Source of the DNA: Aplectana chamaeleonis
Taxonomy: Eukaryota > Nematoda > Chromadorea > Rhabditida > Cosmocercidae
Direction of reading: 5' to 3'
Length of the DNA stretch: 64,000 bases
Assembly: GCA_029168955.1 (NCBI GenBank)
Contig: JAPDOI010000371.1
Coordinates: 592,501-656,500 of the forward strand
Below, piece after piece: positions 45,287 through 56,399 of this stretch (the first letter of the stretch is position 1; every line of letters begins with the position of its first letter). Made by a program: the position numbers and the translations under genes. The notes beneath the pieces are model-generated. The model saw only the letters and a list, made by a program, of their open reading frames with translations, ran no database searches and had not been told where the DNA came from.

Positions 45287-46381
45287 GTAAGCAATGCCTG
45301 TGACACTGAAGGCCCCAAGAAACTTTCTGTTTCTATTTTTCTGCTATTTAGACATTTGCAATTTTCATGACGTTTTAAGTTACAGATAGCTGACAGGTCT
45401 GAATAATTGACGGCCGTTTCGAAAATGTTTTCATGCGATTCTTAGACTAGCACGAGAAAATTTTAGCTAAAACAAAAAAAAAATCTGACGACGCGACCTC
45501 CATTCTGCAGTTAACCTGCGACCCCACACTGGAAATTTTCCAACGCTGGAGAGGCACTGTGACATCACACTTGGCCACTCCCAGTTTCACGAGCCGCAAG
45601 AACTTCCCTGATTCTGAAAAAGGGGAACTTCATATTGGTCTTCAAATCCAGTTGCGGCGCGGAAAAAAGGGCGTGGCCATGTGCGATGCTGTAGTGCCCA
45701 TCCTTGGTGCGATTGCCCCCAATTTGTTTGGGAGTTCGATCCGGCGAAGAGCAGCTGGCAACGGTTGTGCTGAGGTGCTGATGCAGCCGAAGGGGTCACA
45801 ATTTTGCGATGCACTTGGCCACGCCCATTTTTACGTGCCTCCGCGTCATTTGAGCTCCTACCCGGGGTTTTCCTTTCTTTACGAAGACGAAATGCGCTTC
45901 GCGACACGAAAAATAGTTATAGCCAAGAAAGTGGGTCTAACATAGCGACCCCCTCCGCTTCGGTAGCACCAGTATTAATCTATAATTCTCGTCCCCTATT
46001 ACATTCTCCATTACTCAAGGTGAGTTTCTGTTACGAAGTGTTTTGCATATTTGCTTGTGTGGTTTCCGAGTAGCCGTGGGTGGGGTTCGCTTGTTGATTT
46101 GATGCTCAGAAAAAGAAAGAGCCTCGGGCTCGCTTCGAGTGGCTGAAGTAAACGCAGCTGCTTTCCTCCGCACGCGTCGCATTAAGTCAGTTGAACTGAT
46201 CACGGAAATACCTTTTCTGCAGAGTCAAGCCGGTCGTTGTTTAGGACTTCAGCTAAGCTACGATACCCTCTCCATAGCGATCGAGAATTTTGAAATTTTT
46301 TATAATCTCCTGAATATTTCGTTTCTGGGCCGATCTTCTAACAACCCCACCTTTGATTTCCATTTTTATATAAGAATTCTA

Positions 46382-46652
46382 CTGTGCTCATCTGGGCCAA
46401 ATTCCGGTCCGCAATTGCGCCTGGACACGCTTTGCGGCTGCACGTTCAATCGAGTTTCCAGCTCCAAAGCCGACCCGATGTGGCTTTTCTATACAGCGTT
46501 CTCCAATTTCGTTTAGTTTCCAGTTCCTAAAACCCACCTAGAGTCAGCAGAATGCGGCTGCGGCGCTGGAAAATCTTCCGACTCGAAAGCGCGCGGCCGC
46601 AAAGCGTGTGGAGACGCAACTGCGGACCGGAATTTGGCCCAGATGAGCATAG
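46382..46652. mobile_element. TA-flanked MITE, copy 2 (271 bp)
   Basis: Same family as 4213-4491. The ends CTGTGCTCATCTGGGCC and GGCCCAGATGAGCATAG abut TA at 46380-46381 and 46653-46654. Confidence 0.85.
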
Positions 46653-46897
46653 TACGACCCCTCCCTCTCATGATCCGTCGAGAGACTACATACCCGAGCT
46701 TGATCATGCCTTCTATGCATGACATCGACAAGCCGGTGATGTTATCCCGCTTTGGGGGGGGGGAGGTACGAAGTTCAGATTTTTTAGATTTGTTCGATTC
46801 GATTTCGATTGTTTTTGTTCTGCAGTTTGTGGTGAATACACCAGACGATCTAGTTTGCTCGGTGTAGGTTTTGCTTCCCGAACCTACAGTCGATAAT

Positions 46898-47014
46898 CCT
46901 AATCATACTTTGCTATCCCTATTGAAGGTTGGCGCAAACTCAGTGCACCTATATTATAGCATATGGTACCGTATTTGCGCCGACCTTCAATAGGGATAGC
47001 AAAGTATGATTAGG
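46898..47014. mobile_element. Small palindromic MITE (117 bp)
   Basis: Perfect or nearly perfect arms CCTAATCATACTTTGCTATC...GAAGGTTGGCGCAAA and the complement, around a short AT-rich loop. A diverged copy is at 759-882. Confidence 0.85.
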
Positions 47015-47606
47015 ATTCATGCCGGCTTACTTCTGAAAATTTTGACATTGTCTGGAAGCAAGGCCTGCGTTCGTAACGGAAATCCCAAAAAACTCAAGAA
47101 AGCGCTCAGGGAGCGAAAAATAACACGGAGCCCGTCAATATTTTTACTGTTCATCGCCAACTGCAAGAAACAAAACGGAAAATTCTCAAACAGAAAGAAG
47201 ACAATATTTCCCCACCAAGCGCGGGATCAGACCAACTAAAGTTTTCCAGAATCTCATAAATGAATACCTAAAACACTTCGCATTAAAAACTCACTCTGGA
47301 TCGTGGAGAAGAGAATAAGAGACGAGATCAGCTGATTTTTACAGATGTTTTCCGTAGTGTGCAATTCGTTCAAAACCCTCGGCTTGGAGCACACGCCGAC
47401 CGCGCTACACAATAGAAACGACGCAACTCTGAGCGTTCCTAACGCCCAATTTCGCCCATTAACCTCAATCACAGCTCGGCGATCTTTCAGTCCAAATTTC
47501 TCAAATCTAATAACTAACGATGCAATCTGAATAACATTATGGAATATGGTTATAACAGGGACAATACTTTTATGTAGGTGCCCTATTTCACTACTGACTC
47601 GCGAAA

Positions 47607-49977
47607 ATGGGAAGGCACGAATACCACTTCAGAAAAGTCGCAGGAAATTCCAGTGCAAAGAATGTCAACATACACTCAAAAAGCAGGATGACGGTGCGCT
47701 ACTATGTCATACATAACATTACAAGATCGAAATTACCCTGGGAAAGCGTAATCTTACAGGTACCACTTCTGGACTGTTTCTACCATTTGAGAACACGCCA
47801 TCCACAACTGCTAACGTGTTCTACAAAGTCTTTGTCTTCGTCCTCTTCGGAGTCGAATAGCGCTAGTGAACTATCCATCACAAAATCACAACTCTCCATC
47901 AAGGATGCATTCGAAGGATGGAAGGAAGATGGGGCCGAGCAGAACGCATTAACCAGATCAGTCATGCAGATGATAGCAGTGGACTGCTTGCCCTTGAGCT
48001 TCACAGAGAAGATGGGGTTCAAATCCTTCATGAAGAAGATTCGTCCGCGTTTCAAACTGAAAAGTCGAACTACCATGACTAGGCAGGAGCTACCGAAATT
48101 GTATGCAGAGTACGACAAAAAGGTCGAAAAGGAATTGCAGCTAGCCAACCACATCACAATCGGTTTTGACTTATGGTCAGACGATGGAAACATCCATCAG
48201 GCCATCGGAGTGATTGCACATTATTTGAAAATGGTCAGCCTGCCCATCTTCTGTTAGGGGTCGCTAACGTCAGAACCGATAGTCACACGGCAGATCTGAT
48301 TGTTGAAAAGATCAGCCAAGTAATGGCTAAATATGGTATCAAGGACAAAGTCATCGCTGCTGTTAGAGATGGAGCAAGCAATGTAGTTTTGGCTGGAAAA
48401 TTGTTGGAAGTTCCAAGTTTTGATTGCTTCCAACCATAAGCTTCATCTAGCCGCGGAGGATGGTACGAAGGCGATTCCGGGAGCAATTTCACTGATCGCG
48501 AATTACAAAAAGATAGGCAGAAAAATGAAGAAAAGCACGAGCGCACAAAGAGAGCCTGAGCAGCTCCAGAGCGTCTTGGAAATCCCTATAATACGGCTCA
48601 AAAAAACGTCGGCGGTTAGATGGGGTTATGTTCTCGACATGTTCCAACGCGGCTTAAGCTGCAAATCAGCCCTCGTAGTATTCCTTTCGAGACACCCGGA
48701 TTGGCCTCAGTTGAATGATGGAGATTGGGAAATGATGGATGCGATTTCAAGAGTGCTGACACCTCTTCAAGTCTTCTCATCTTTTGCGCAGGTACAACCA
48801 GATGAGCCCACGTTTAAAATGATCGCCGCTTACAATTTTTTAGGAGCGCGGCAACACAGCCAGCACCGTCATCCCTCTATGCAAAAGCCTCATCGAGTCC
48901 CTAACGAAACAAAAAGAATTTCGAACAGCAAGGTAGTTGGGCTTCAAACATAAAAAACCTAGTACACCTCCAATCGATAAAAAAGTGAATTTAGAACAGC
49001 GATTGCTAACCGACTGCAAAAAGAGCTAGCCAAATATGAAAAAATGGACTTTTTGATCATTGCGACAATGACAGATCCACGCTTCAAGGTGAGAATATCA
49101 ACTCAGGGTGCGGCGTGCGGTGGAGCTTGGAACTTTTCTTGAGGCATCACTTTTCAATGAGGACACGTTGCGATTGAGTGCTTAAAAATTGCACATGATT
49201 AGTTTATTCGAAGTTCAGTGAATTTCCACCCACTTTGCTCGAGCGCAAGGGTTCTTTTTTTTCCTCGCCGCCCTTCTCGTAATGACCATCACCTAAGACA
49301 AATGAGTCTAAGGTACCTTGGAATATGCACCCCACGCCGAACCCTGTTTCCACCTCAATACGAACCGATTCCAAAAACTCCTTCTAGCTTGCGTTTCTTC
49401 GAGTGGAGAGTAAGGGCAAACTTTTGATCGAAATGCTCAAGGAAGTTATCAGGAATGTACCCTCAGATGATGATGTGGTTGTCAGCCCTGGAGATAAAAC
49501 CTTCGACCCTTTCGCTGCATACCTTCAAACGGTGAAGTTATATTCTGCTGCCCTTTCCATACTGCTTAATTCATTCCGTGGGTTTAGACTTCTGATGTTC
49601 AGCCCGCCTCCAGTTCACAAGCTGCAGTAGACAAAGAAGTGGCCGTGCGAGTGGTGAGACTAGCATTGTTTCAAATGCGTGGAAACATCATGATTTCTAT
49701 CTACCCTTTAGGAAATGGAGAAATGGTTCGCCACGCCAGCTAATTCAAAGGAGAATCCATTTAACTACTGGTCGCGCCAGGAAAACAGGGCGATCTTCCC
49801 ACAATTTTCAAAATAGCTTCCCTGTACATGTGCTGCCCTTCAGGGAGCGCGGAGTTGGAGCGAAGATTTTCCACAGCTGGAATTATTATTAACGACTATC
49901 GTAAACGTCTATCCCACAAACATTTTGAAATGCTGCTGACTTTGTCCAAAAACATACCACTCCTGGGTTTTGATTAG
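47607..49977 (+). pseudogene. hAT-family transposase with BED finger, frameshifted
   Basis: The pieces read in order. A BED-type zinc finger near 47620-47820 has its CKEC half in a different frame from its HLRTRH half. A segment LSFTEKMGFKSFMKKIRPRF (frame 47607-48257) leads into IGFDLWSD, the region of the first RNase H aspartate. Next are TDSHTADLIVEKI and AVRDGASNV (frame 48173-48439), a CFQ/HKLHL motif broken by one extra C near 48433, and a long piece at 48420-48953. A stretch ending in DPRFK|GTGAGA (about 49082) looks like an exon end. The hAT dimerisation motif AELERRFSTAG and LSHKHFEMLLTL end at a stop at 49977. At least four frame breaks make it inactive. It once moved the surrounding element. 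Confidence 0.9.
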
Positions 49978-51072
49978 GTGATCTCTACGAATCAAGTTCG
50001 GTGTACAGAATGAAGTAGTTGTGATGTTAACTGTTGTTTTAGATTCGAATTCTTTGTTTGAAATGAAGCTGCAAGTCTAAGTCGTTTTGTTTTTCTTCTT
50101 GAGAACTATCTTTTGACCTAAATAAAACCCTTCCGAAGGCGAAATAAAAATTTTTTTTCGGTTTTTTCGGAATTTTTCGATTTCAAATCCGAAAATTTTT
50201 CGTTTTTCGTTTTTTTCGGTTTTGAAATTTTTCGCACATGCCTGGAGCGGACAGGAGCCTCTCCGACGGTTCCGCTACTAATAATATATCTTTTCACCAG
50301 TCAGCGCGTCAAAAGGCGCAATCTAACACAAAAATGAGACTCTGGATTGTTTCCAGTCTGCCTTGTTGCAACTTATTGCCAGGGAAATAGCAGCGTTTTC
50401 TTATGTTTTGTTAGATTTATCGGTCCTTGGCTTATTCAGAATCAAACCCGACGCGGAATCCTTTCGGGCGTGTGATTTGACTTTGATTATTGATAGTGTG
50501 TCTGCCGAATCCATTTGCAATAATTTCACAACATTTTGGAGACCTCGTTAATCGCCAAATTTAACAAGAGGAATTTCACAACACTTTATGACTGTTCAAC
50601 GCCAAATTTATTTCATCAATTTCACAACATTTGAAAGATTTAGTTGATCGCCAAACCTAACAAGAGGAATTGCACCCTATTTTAGCAAGGCCAAATCTTT
50701 AACCTTTCCCGCGGAGCTCAAAGTTTTGGAGTCTAACAAGAGTAATTGCACCACATTTCATATCTTTGTTGACTGCCAAATCCATTTACATCAATTTCAC
50801 AGCATTTAAAAGTTTTTGCTAAATGCCAAATCCCACTAGAGGAGTTTCACAACATTTTTAGCAGGGCCAAATCTTCAACTTTTTCCGCCGAGCCAACCTT
50901 TTGAAAATTTTCTTTTTCATACCTTTTTCAATATCAGTTCACTCTTTACCACGGAAGATACGATGTGTTGACCGGCTCACTCTTTATTTTCATCTATTTT
51001 CAATAAACGGACAAGCCAATAAAACAGGGTTTCCAACCCTTAATCTATCACGATAATCAAAAAATTTCATTA

Positions 51073-51444
51073 TCAATCAGCCAAATTCCATCCCATCAGT
51101 CGACCATGTTCAAAGGAGATGACAATCTCATCAGGTAAGGCGACAATGCAAAACAAATTCAATCTCCAATTCGGTTCACTCCATACTATAAAAATGGGAA
51201 CAAAAGGCTGTGTGATGTTTAGTCGTCTCGGATTCCCTTCCGGCGTTTCTGCAATAGAAACACACGGACTTGGATTTACAATTGGTGACCATGTGGTTCG
51301 AGGTGTATAAACAGCGCTCGCATTTGTTTTTTCAAAGGCTCTTCTACGACGCGCGGTAAACGTGGTGTATGTGGGGCACGAGGAAGCGTAGTGATTCCCA
51401 TCAAAAAAAAATGCACAATGAGCTGGTCGAAGATTTGTCGACAT
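51073..51444 (-). pseudogene. BEL/Pao Gag zinc-knuckle fragment
   Basis: Near the start a CCHC-like knuckle (HCAFFFDGNHYASSC) has its second Cys replaced by Phe. Around 51330 the frame shifts, and the continuing frame shows CFYC followed by HHTAFC, the last Gag knuckle typical of BEL/Pao elements. The fragment lies downstream of the envelope on the same strand, the reverse of the normal gag-pol-env order, and begins 70 bp after the envelope stop. It therefore belongs to a second copy or a rearrangement. Protease and RT are absent. Confidence 0.6.
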
Positions 51445-51512
51445 GCCTGACAGGCGAGTTGAGTGGGAGTTTGCCTCTCACAAATTCTCTTGGTGCGTGA
51501 GGCGAGTTCAAG

Positions 51513-51860
51513 TTACCATACGACCTCCCGATGACCGGGAGGTTCAGTTGTCGGAGTTCGATTTTGTTTTTCGATTTGTCGGAGTTCGGGAAATATTATC
51601 AGCCAGTGGTTTTTTATGCCAGCTCTGTTTGTTTCCGAGTTCGTGATGAGATAGATCAGGCTGATAAGCGCGATACATGCCATCGTCGAGGCGATGAATA
51701 TTGTATAAACAATATATTGTTTACATATTTCCAAGAAATGTCCAATGTCTGGCAGCTCTAAGCTGAAATTTCCTTCTGCATGTGTTGAATTACCTTGAAT
51801 TCTGAAGTCTTTTAGTATTGGTTGCAATCCGTTCATGTAACTGAGATTGCTTTCCAACAT
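51513..51860 (-). pseudogene. Envelope C-terminal stem, membrane anchor and tail
   Basis: The frame contains a 30-residue hydrophobic segment (YIVYTIFIASTMACIALISL onward, about residues 50-78) fitting a transmembrane anchor, preceded by a stem and followed by a polar tail. It is in a different frame from the neighbouring envelope piece (51957-52325), so a break lies between them near 51900. Confidence 0.6.
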
Positions 51861-51956
51861 AAAAATCTTTCTATGCTTTCCACACTGAGCTGCACATTGC
51901 TCTTTTACTTTTGCTCTGTTGAAAAACAGCTTTATGTTATTTACATTTCCTTCTTG

Positions 51957-52306
51957 TCAACAATATAGCGGAAATGTTTGGGTTGTACACGATATTTGTG
52001 CTATTCCCTCGGGAATGTCTGAATAACACACAACTTTTGCCATTGTTCCTTGTGAGCATATGTAGCAACCAATAATTGAGAGTGGTATAATGTTACAGTT
52101 GAAATCTTCAATATTTTCTTGTATTTTTAATAATGTACTATCTAATTCTAGGGCAACTTCTACCGATGTTGCCACTGACCTTATGGTGGGTACTAAACCC
52201 TTTCCTTCCGTAGTTACCATTCCATTGGGTAATGAGAGGGGAAATGTCTGTGAAATATGTACTTTTTCGGATATGTTATCGTTTGCGCAATAACAATTCA
52301 CATCTG
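51957..52306 (-). pseudogene. Envelope glycoprotein (Gc-like), distal ectodomain piece
   Basis: The frame runs from the insertion boundary to a stop at 51957. It includes a Cys-rich segment with GCYICSQGTMA near residues 86-96 and further paired cysteines, which resembles the C-terminal domain of phlebovirus-type class II fusion glycoproteins. The first residues of the open frame (MMNPA) come from the inserted TIR element, not from the gene. Its upstream continuation is at 53224-53320. Confidence 0.7.
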
Positions 52307-52309
52307 CTG

Positions 52310-53220
52310 GGGCCGGATTCATCAACCATAAAACCGTGGTTTTAGGGTATAAATTACTCCGCGGGGTAAATTTTTTCGATTCATCAAAAAATAAGCCCCA
52401 ATTTTCAGGGTATTCATGGAAGTATCCGATACCCGGTTAAAGGAGTCGGGTATCGGATACTATTTTCCCAACAAAGGAGCTCAATCAGCAATTTGCTACA
52501 AGCAAACTGCGAAGAGTTGCGATTTGAACCATTTGGATTCAGCTTACAGCCACTCTTCCTCATTGTCGAAGTAAGGCTTATCGGGTTCATCATGTCCGAA
52601 TTTCCTAATCACTGTCCTATTTCGCCTTGACCGTCCACTGCGCTGCTAACTCCGGCCGGGCACTCATGAGCGAGAGAGGCTGTACTTCAATATATGGTTC
52701 AATACGTCAATATAGGCTCCTGTTAACCCCTGATCGGAGTATAAACGAACGTTTGACAAAACATTCTCGCCCGTTGAGCCCTGCACTTGTCATACTTACC
52801 TTGTTAGTGAAAACTTATGACTTACATCTAATTCGCACTGTATGTGTGGTCGTCGGTGTATTACAGGTTGCGCGCCACTACCTAGCAAAGTGCGCGCTAC
52901 AACCCAACAAGCTTGCGCGCCTCAACCTACGAAGCTTGCGTGCCACGAAGTAATAAGCTCGCTAAAGGAATTAGCGAGCTTGCGACGAAATAGCGCGCAA
53001 GGTGTTTGAAAACTTCTGAGCAGTTATCAATTCAGAATTTTACTTCACATCAGTTGTTGCGGTTGAACAGAAGGTTGTTGGTTAGACGTCAGCGGGGTAT
53101 CCGATACTCTCGTGGGGTAAATGTTGATGAATCGCATTTGGGGTTTATTTTGAGGTATGGAGTAGAGTTTATCAAACTCGGGGTATAAATTACCCTAAAC
53201 TTCGTTGATGAATCCGGCCC
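52310..53220. mobile_element. TIR element splitting the envelope, Harbinger-like (911 bp)
   Basis: The ends GGGCCGGATTCATCAAC and the complement are perfect inverted repeats of 17 bp. A 3-bp CTG is duplicated at 52307-52309 and 53221-53223. Removing the element with one CTG restores the continuity of the surrounding frame. The interior has GGGTATAAATTAC motifs at both ends and no transposase. A 3-bp duplication suggests PIF/Harbinger, although CTG is not the usual TWA. Confidence 0.8.
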
Positions 53221-53223
53221 CTG

Positions 53224-53324
53224 GATTGCATACGCACGTATCCTTCACAACACAGCTTCCATTGTTTCCGTTTTCGCAGGCATATGAGAACTGCGTCCAG
53301 GCTGAGGCGTACGGTGTGACGATC
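53224..53324 (-). pseudogene. Envelope piece between the two insertions
   Basis: About 34 codons with a cysteine-rich ACENGNNGSC segment join the 51957-52306 piece on one side. On the other they are separated from the 58002 piece by 4.7 kb. Confidence 0.65.
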
Positions 53325-53469
53325 ACAGAGGGGGGCCGCAGCCTCAGACGCCGGGTAAGGAGGGGGGCCGCACGCCCTTTCCCTCCTATCGTACCGAGCA
53401 GATTTTTCCGCAAAACTGGCGAGTCGCGGCCATTTCGCGCGCACAAAGCGCCACATAGCCATAACTTGT

Positions 53470-54265
53470 ATCAGAGTCCTACGAATTCAATTTAATGCCA
53501 TTTTTGAACAGCTTTCAACAAGTAAAAAAAGTGATGCGAAATAACTGAGTCAATACCCGAAATCAATCAAAAATTGTATGTTTCCACATAAAAATCCCTC
53601 ATTGTGAACTGATCAGGCGGTCATCATAAGAGAAATCTGACATGTTTCGATCTGTGGTCATTGGGGATCACAGAAAGAAATACAAATATTACGATGAAAC
53701 ATCGGGGTCAGAAAGAGTTCACGTGCCATCGCGTTCGCCTAACTAAGAGGAACATGAAAATTCTGAAAATTCATTCCGTCATTTTTGAAGTGAGTTGTGG
53801 CGATGGGGCGCTCTGTTCTAGCAAAAAAAATGCAACCAAGCGTTTGCAGAAAATTTACTCGGTGCTGCACTTTTTTTCAGACCTCGCAATTGAGTGTGAA
53901 ATCTACTGAAAGGCTCTCTTCGTTTGGAAGAGTTTTAAGAATTGTAGCGAAGTGGTGGAGGCTTGCGTTCACGTGTTCCACAATAATAGATGTACTGGCG
54001 TCATTTATTACCCTTTTATTTTCTTGCTTTCGCCCCTGCGGTGTGACATCTAAATTCTGTTTCAGCCGTCTGAGACTTACAAGCAGCACCAGGTAACTGG
54101 CGAGAATGTTGTGTACTCATGACTGAAAACTTGCAGCCCATCAGACACGGTGGAGCATCGTCATTTTAGGGAACCCGGAATTAATTACCTGTGCTACAGA
54201 TCGTTAGGTAAATCTCCTATTAATCCTGGTTGGTGAACCAAATAGGAAGTACTCCTTCATAAAAT
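53470..54265. other. No gene recognised
   Basis: About 53790-53880 resembles 42760-42860, marking a dispersed repeat. Open frames up to 99 codons have no domain. Confidence 0.4.
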
Positions 54266-54268
54266 GTT

Positions 54269-54307
<39 letters not shown>

Positions 54308-54450
54308 TTTTGTAGACGCAGGATAACCCACGTGAAACAACAAAGCATATATTAAAACAGACAGAAAAAGAATTAACTCAAGAAAAATAGTAACAAAGAG
54401 TACGCATAAAAAATGAACAAAAACGGTGCTAGGGAAAGAGCAGGAAAGCA

Positions 54451-54848
54451 TCAGATAACCTCAGAATCAACCAGTTGTGCGGCTAGACGTTTGAATGATG
54501 GCAAAGGCATTTGCTCAACATCTTCGCTGTAAACTTTATTCAAGGCGGATAAAACCCGGATGGAAAAGAAGTTTTTCCTAATCTGTGTTCTAGTAAATTG
54601 GATCTTGATTTTGACTCTGCTACCCCTAGTCCTAGACGGTATTTTAGTGAAAAATGTCCGCACCTCAACCCAATTCTTCCTGATAAAATCTTGAAAGCAG
54701 CGATGAGATCGTTCTTTTTTCTTCTACTAGCCAAGCTTGGCGATGCAAATAATCGGCGCCGTTCAAGACCATTTGGAATGAACTGATATCCAATGCCTGA
54801 GCAGCGCATTACCAGCTTACGCGTAAAATTATTTTGGGTACTCTCCAA
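54451..54848 (-). pseudogene. LINE C-terminal region, two frames
   Basis: The frame 54540-54848 reads QNNFTRKLVMRC...RRLFASPSLASRRKKNDLIA, which is the conserved C-terminal segment after the RT in CR1/jockey LINEs. The frame 54451-54663 continues it (QFTRTQIRKNFFSIRVLSAL) to the stop. A frameshift lies between 54600 and 54660. Confidence 0.75.
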
Positions 54849-54860
54849 TTAGTCGATATC

Positions 54861-56021
54861 TTATTTCAAATATGAAAAAAAGGCAGCGGTGCCATTTTCA
54901 AGTAGGGGACGAACGTACGTTTTATATGCTCTAAGAAGAGTTTTAGGATTTCTAGATTTTACGGCTTTGAAAAGATTGTAGGTTCTATACAGGGCATTAG
55001 AGCAAATTGACTTATAATGATTTGCAAAACTCAACTTGTTTGTGATAAGATAGCCTAGATCTCTAATTTCAGTGACGGACTCAAGCTGAACATCGCCAAT
55101 ATTATAAGCAGTATCTTCAGACCTGTTACCAATGTGCATAATTTTGGTTTTATTAGCAGAGAGGGGTAAACCCCACCGTATGGACCACTGATTGACTATG
55201 TTTACAGCAGCTTGGAGTTTGATTCTATCGTCATTACAAGTGATTACATTATAGATTTTTACATCATCGGCAAACATAGTACATGGAACCCCTATTTCCG
55301 AGATAAGTGCAGGAAGTTCAGCCGTATAGAGGATGAAAAGAATCGGTGATAACACGCCTCCTTGAGAGACGCCACTTGTAATACTACGAATAGAAGACAA
55401 ATCATTGCCAAGCCGAACCTGGTAGGTACGGTCTGTGAGAAAAGCTGTGATCCATCTTAGCACTTCAGGTGAAGATCCAACTGCTTCCAGTTCAGAAAGT
55501 AATTTGGCGATAGGAACTCTATCGAAAGCTTTCTCGAAATCAAAATATATAACATCGACTTGCTTCTTTTCATCGACGGCTTTGGTCCAGTCATTTAAAG
55601 AAGACAGCAGCGCTATCTCAGCAGATTTTCCGCTGCAAAAGCCGTGATGATTTTCGGGTATGATTTTGTGCTGGTTAAGATGTGCCAAAAGTCGAGATTT
55701 AAGAATTTTTTCGAATGTTCTTGCGAAAATGGAAGTTATACTTATAGGTCGGTAGTTTTTTGTACAAGAGAGAGGAGGCTTTTTGGGCACTGGAACGAGA
55801 GAGGAGTGTCTCCACATTGACGGGACTTCACCTAACATGTAAGACAAATGGAAAAGGATCTCTAGTGGAAACACTATATAGCTTGCAATCTTCTTGATAA
55901 AAGATAATGGTACAAAATCAGGAGTAACAGAGGAAGAATCATGCCACTTAGATAGGATTTCGAAAATTTCTTCTTTAGAAAACCAAACATTCTGCTCCAT
56001 GATAGGGACACTACGCACCAC
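54861..56021 (-). CDS. LINE reverse transcriptase, intact core (partial protein)
   Basis: 386 codons without a stop. RT motifs in order: KNYRPISITS at 88-97, HHGFCSGKS at 125-133, FDFEKAFDRV at 160-169 (first catalytic Asp at 161), SGVSQGGVLSPILF at 216-229, FADDVKIY at 250-257 (both Asp kept), LPLSANKTKIMHIG at 285-298 and LGYLI at 322-326. The N-terminal endonuclease is missing through 5' truncation, and the first Met is simply the first in the surviving frame. Downstream the protein runs out of frame near 54860. It copies LINE RNA at the target site in intact relatives; this copy cannot be autonomous. Confidence 0.9.
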   Translation of the reverse strand: MVRSVPIMEQNVWFSKEEIFEILSKWHDSSSVTPDFVPLSFIKKIASYIVFPLEILFHLSYMLGEVPSMWRHSSLVPVPKKPPLSCTKNYRPISITSIFARTFEKILKSRLLAHLNQHKIIPENHHGFCSGKSAEIALLSSLNDWTKAVDEKKQVDVIYFDFEKAFDRVPIAKLLSELEAVGSSPEVLRWITAFLTDRTYQVRLGNDLSSIRSITSGVSQGGVLSPILFILYTAELPALISEIGVPCTMFADDVKIYNVITCNDDRIKLQAAVNIVNQWSIRWGLPLSANKTKIMHIGNRSEDTAYNIGDVQLESVTEIRDLGYLITNKLSFANHYKSICSNALYRTYNLFKAVKSRNPKTLLRAYKTYVRPLLENGTAAFFSYLK

Positions 56022-56163
56022 ACATTTGGGTGAGGTTCATTGCATATCGTACTGCGTCGTGATCACAAGGGTCAATTTGTGAGCTCCGCAGTCATCAGCA
56101 GATCATTTCTCGCGGGTCCCGAAACTTCGTTGCTTGTTATATATGTTCTTTCAATAATCCTTA

Positions 56164-56346
56164 GATACCTGGCATCCTACCGGTCATAACGGAAGCCCCA
56201 CCACAACTGCTTCAAGAAAGAGAATTAAGACGTTTAATAAGGAATGCTCAAAGACTCATCGAGAGGCCAGCTTGCTGTGTCTGGGAATCTAATGAAGTTG
56301 AGCGTTTCCGTGAGACATGCAAGGTGCCACGTGCGAAGTTATTCTG
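56164..56346 (+). CDS. Candidate exon, unknown protein
   Basis: An acceptor-like TTCAATAATCCTTAG precedes an open stretch of about 60 codons. It contains ERELRRLIRNAQRLIERP, an amphipathic-helix-like segment, then CCVWESNEVERF and a stop at 56346. The start has no Met, so it would be an internal or terminal exon. Composition looks coding, but I recognise no family and see no partner exon. It could be a fragment of the composite insertion. Confidence 0.3.
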
Positions 56347-56399
56347 AATTTTCACAATAGTTAATGAACGATTGACAGGAGATGCAGTTCTCAATATAA

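Larger units (their letters stand above)
43887..50244 (+). mobile_element. hAT transposon, 6.36 kb, decayed
   Basis: The ends CAGGGGTGTGCG and CGCACATGCCTG are imperfect inverted repeats. The 8-bp duplication GAGCGGAC is perfect at 43879-43886 and 50245-50252. Subterminal regions (43895-44000, 50150-50240) are dense in TTTTCGG/CGTTTTT words. It holds a transposase pseudogene (47607-49977) and three nested MITEs (44888-45286, 46382-46652, 46898-47014). The first 12 bases equal those of the element at 21-1786, but the subterminal words differ, so the two are related rather than the same family. Confidence 0.9.
43373..50912. mobile_element. Foldback element interrupted by a hAT transposon
   Basis: The left arm 43373-43860 (GGTTGGGCTCCGCGGAAAAA, then GTGAAATTCCTC...GATTTGGC units) is repeated inverted at about 50450-50912. 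Without the insertion the foldback is about 1.2 kb. It is a diverged relative of the 5' foldbacks at 8400-9102, 24700-25403 and 29795-30539. Confidence 0.75.
54266..56050 (-). mobile_element. CR1-like LINE, 5'-truncated, with (AAAT)n tail
   Basis: It runs on the minus strand from about 56050, which is a 5' truncation because no endonuclease is present, to a tail of about eleven AAAT units (54268-54312). It contains an intact RT core (54861-56021) and a C-terminal region broken into two frames (54540-54848 and 54451-54663). Confidence 0.85.

Noticed and set aside
45559..45945. 128-codon frame inside the hAT element
   Set aside because: It covers an imperfect inverted repeat (GGGCGTGGCCA... 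near 45670 and 45825), has no domain, and a competing frame is open on the other strand.
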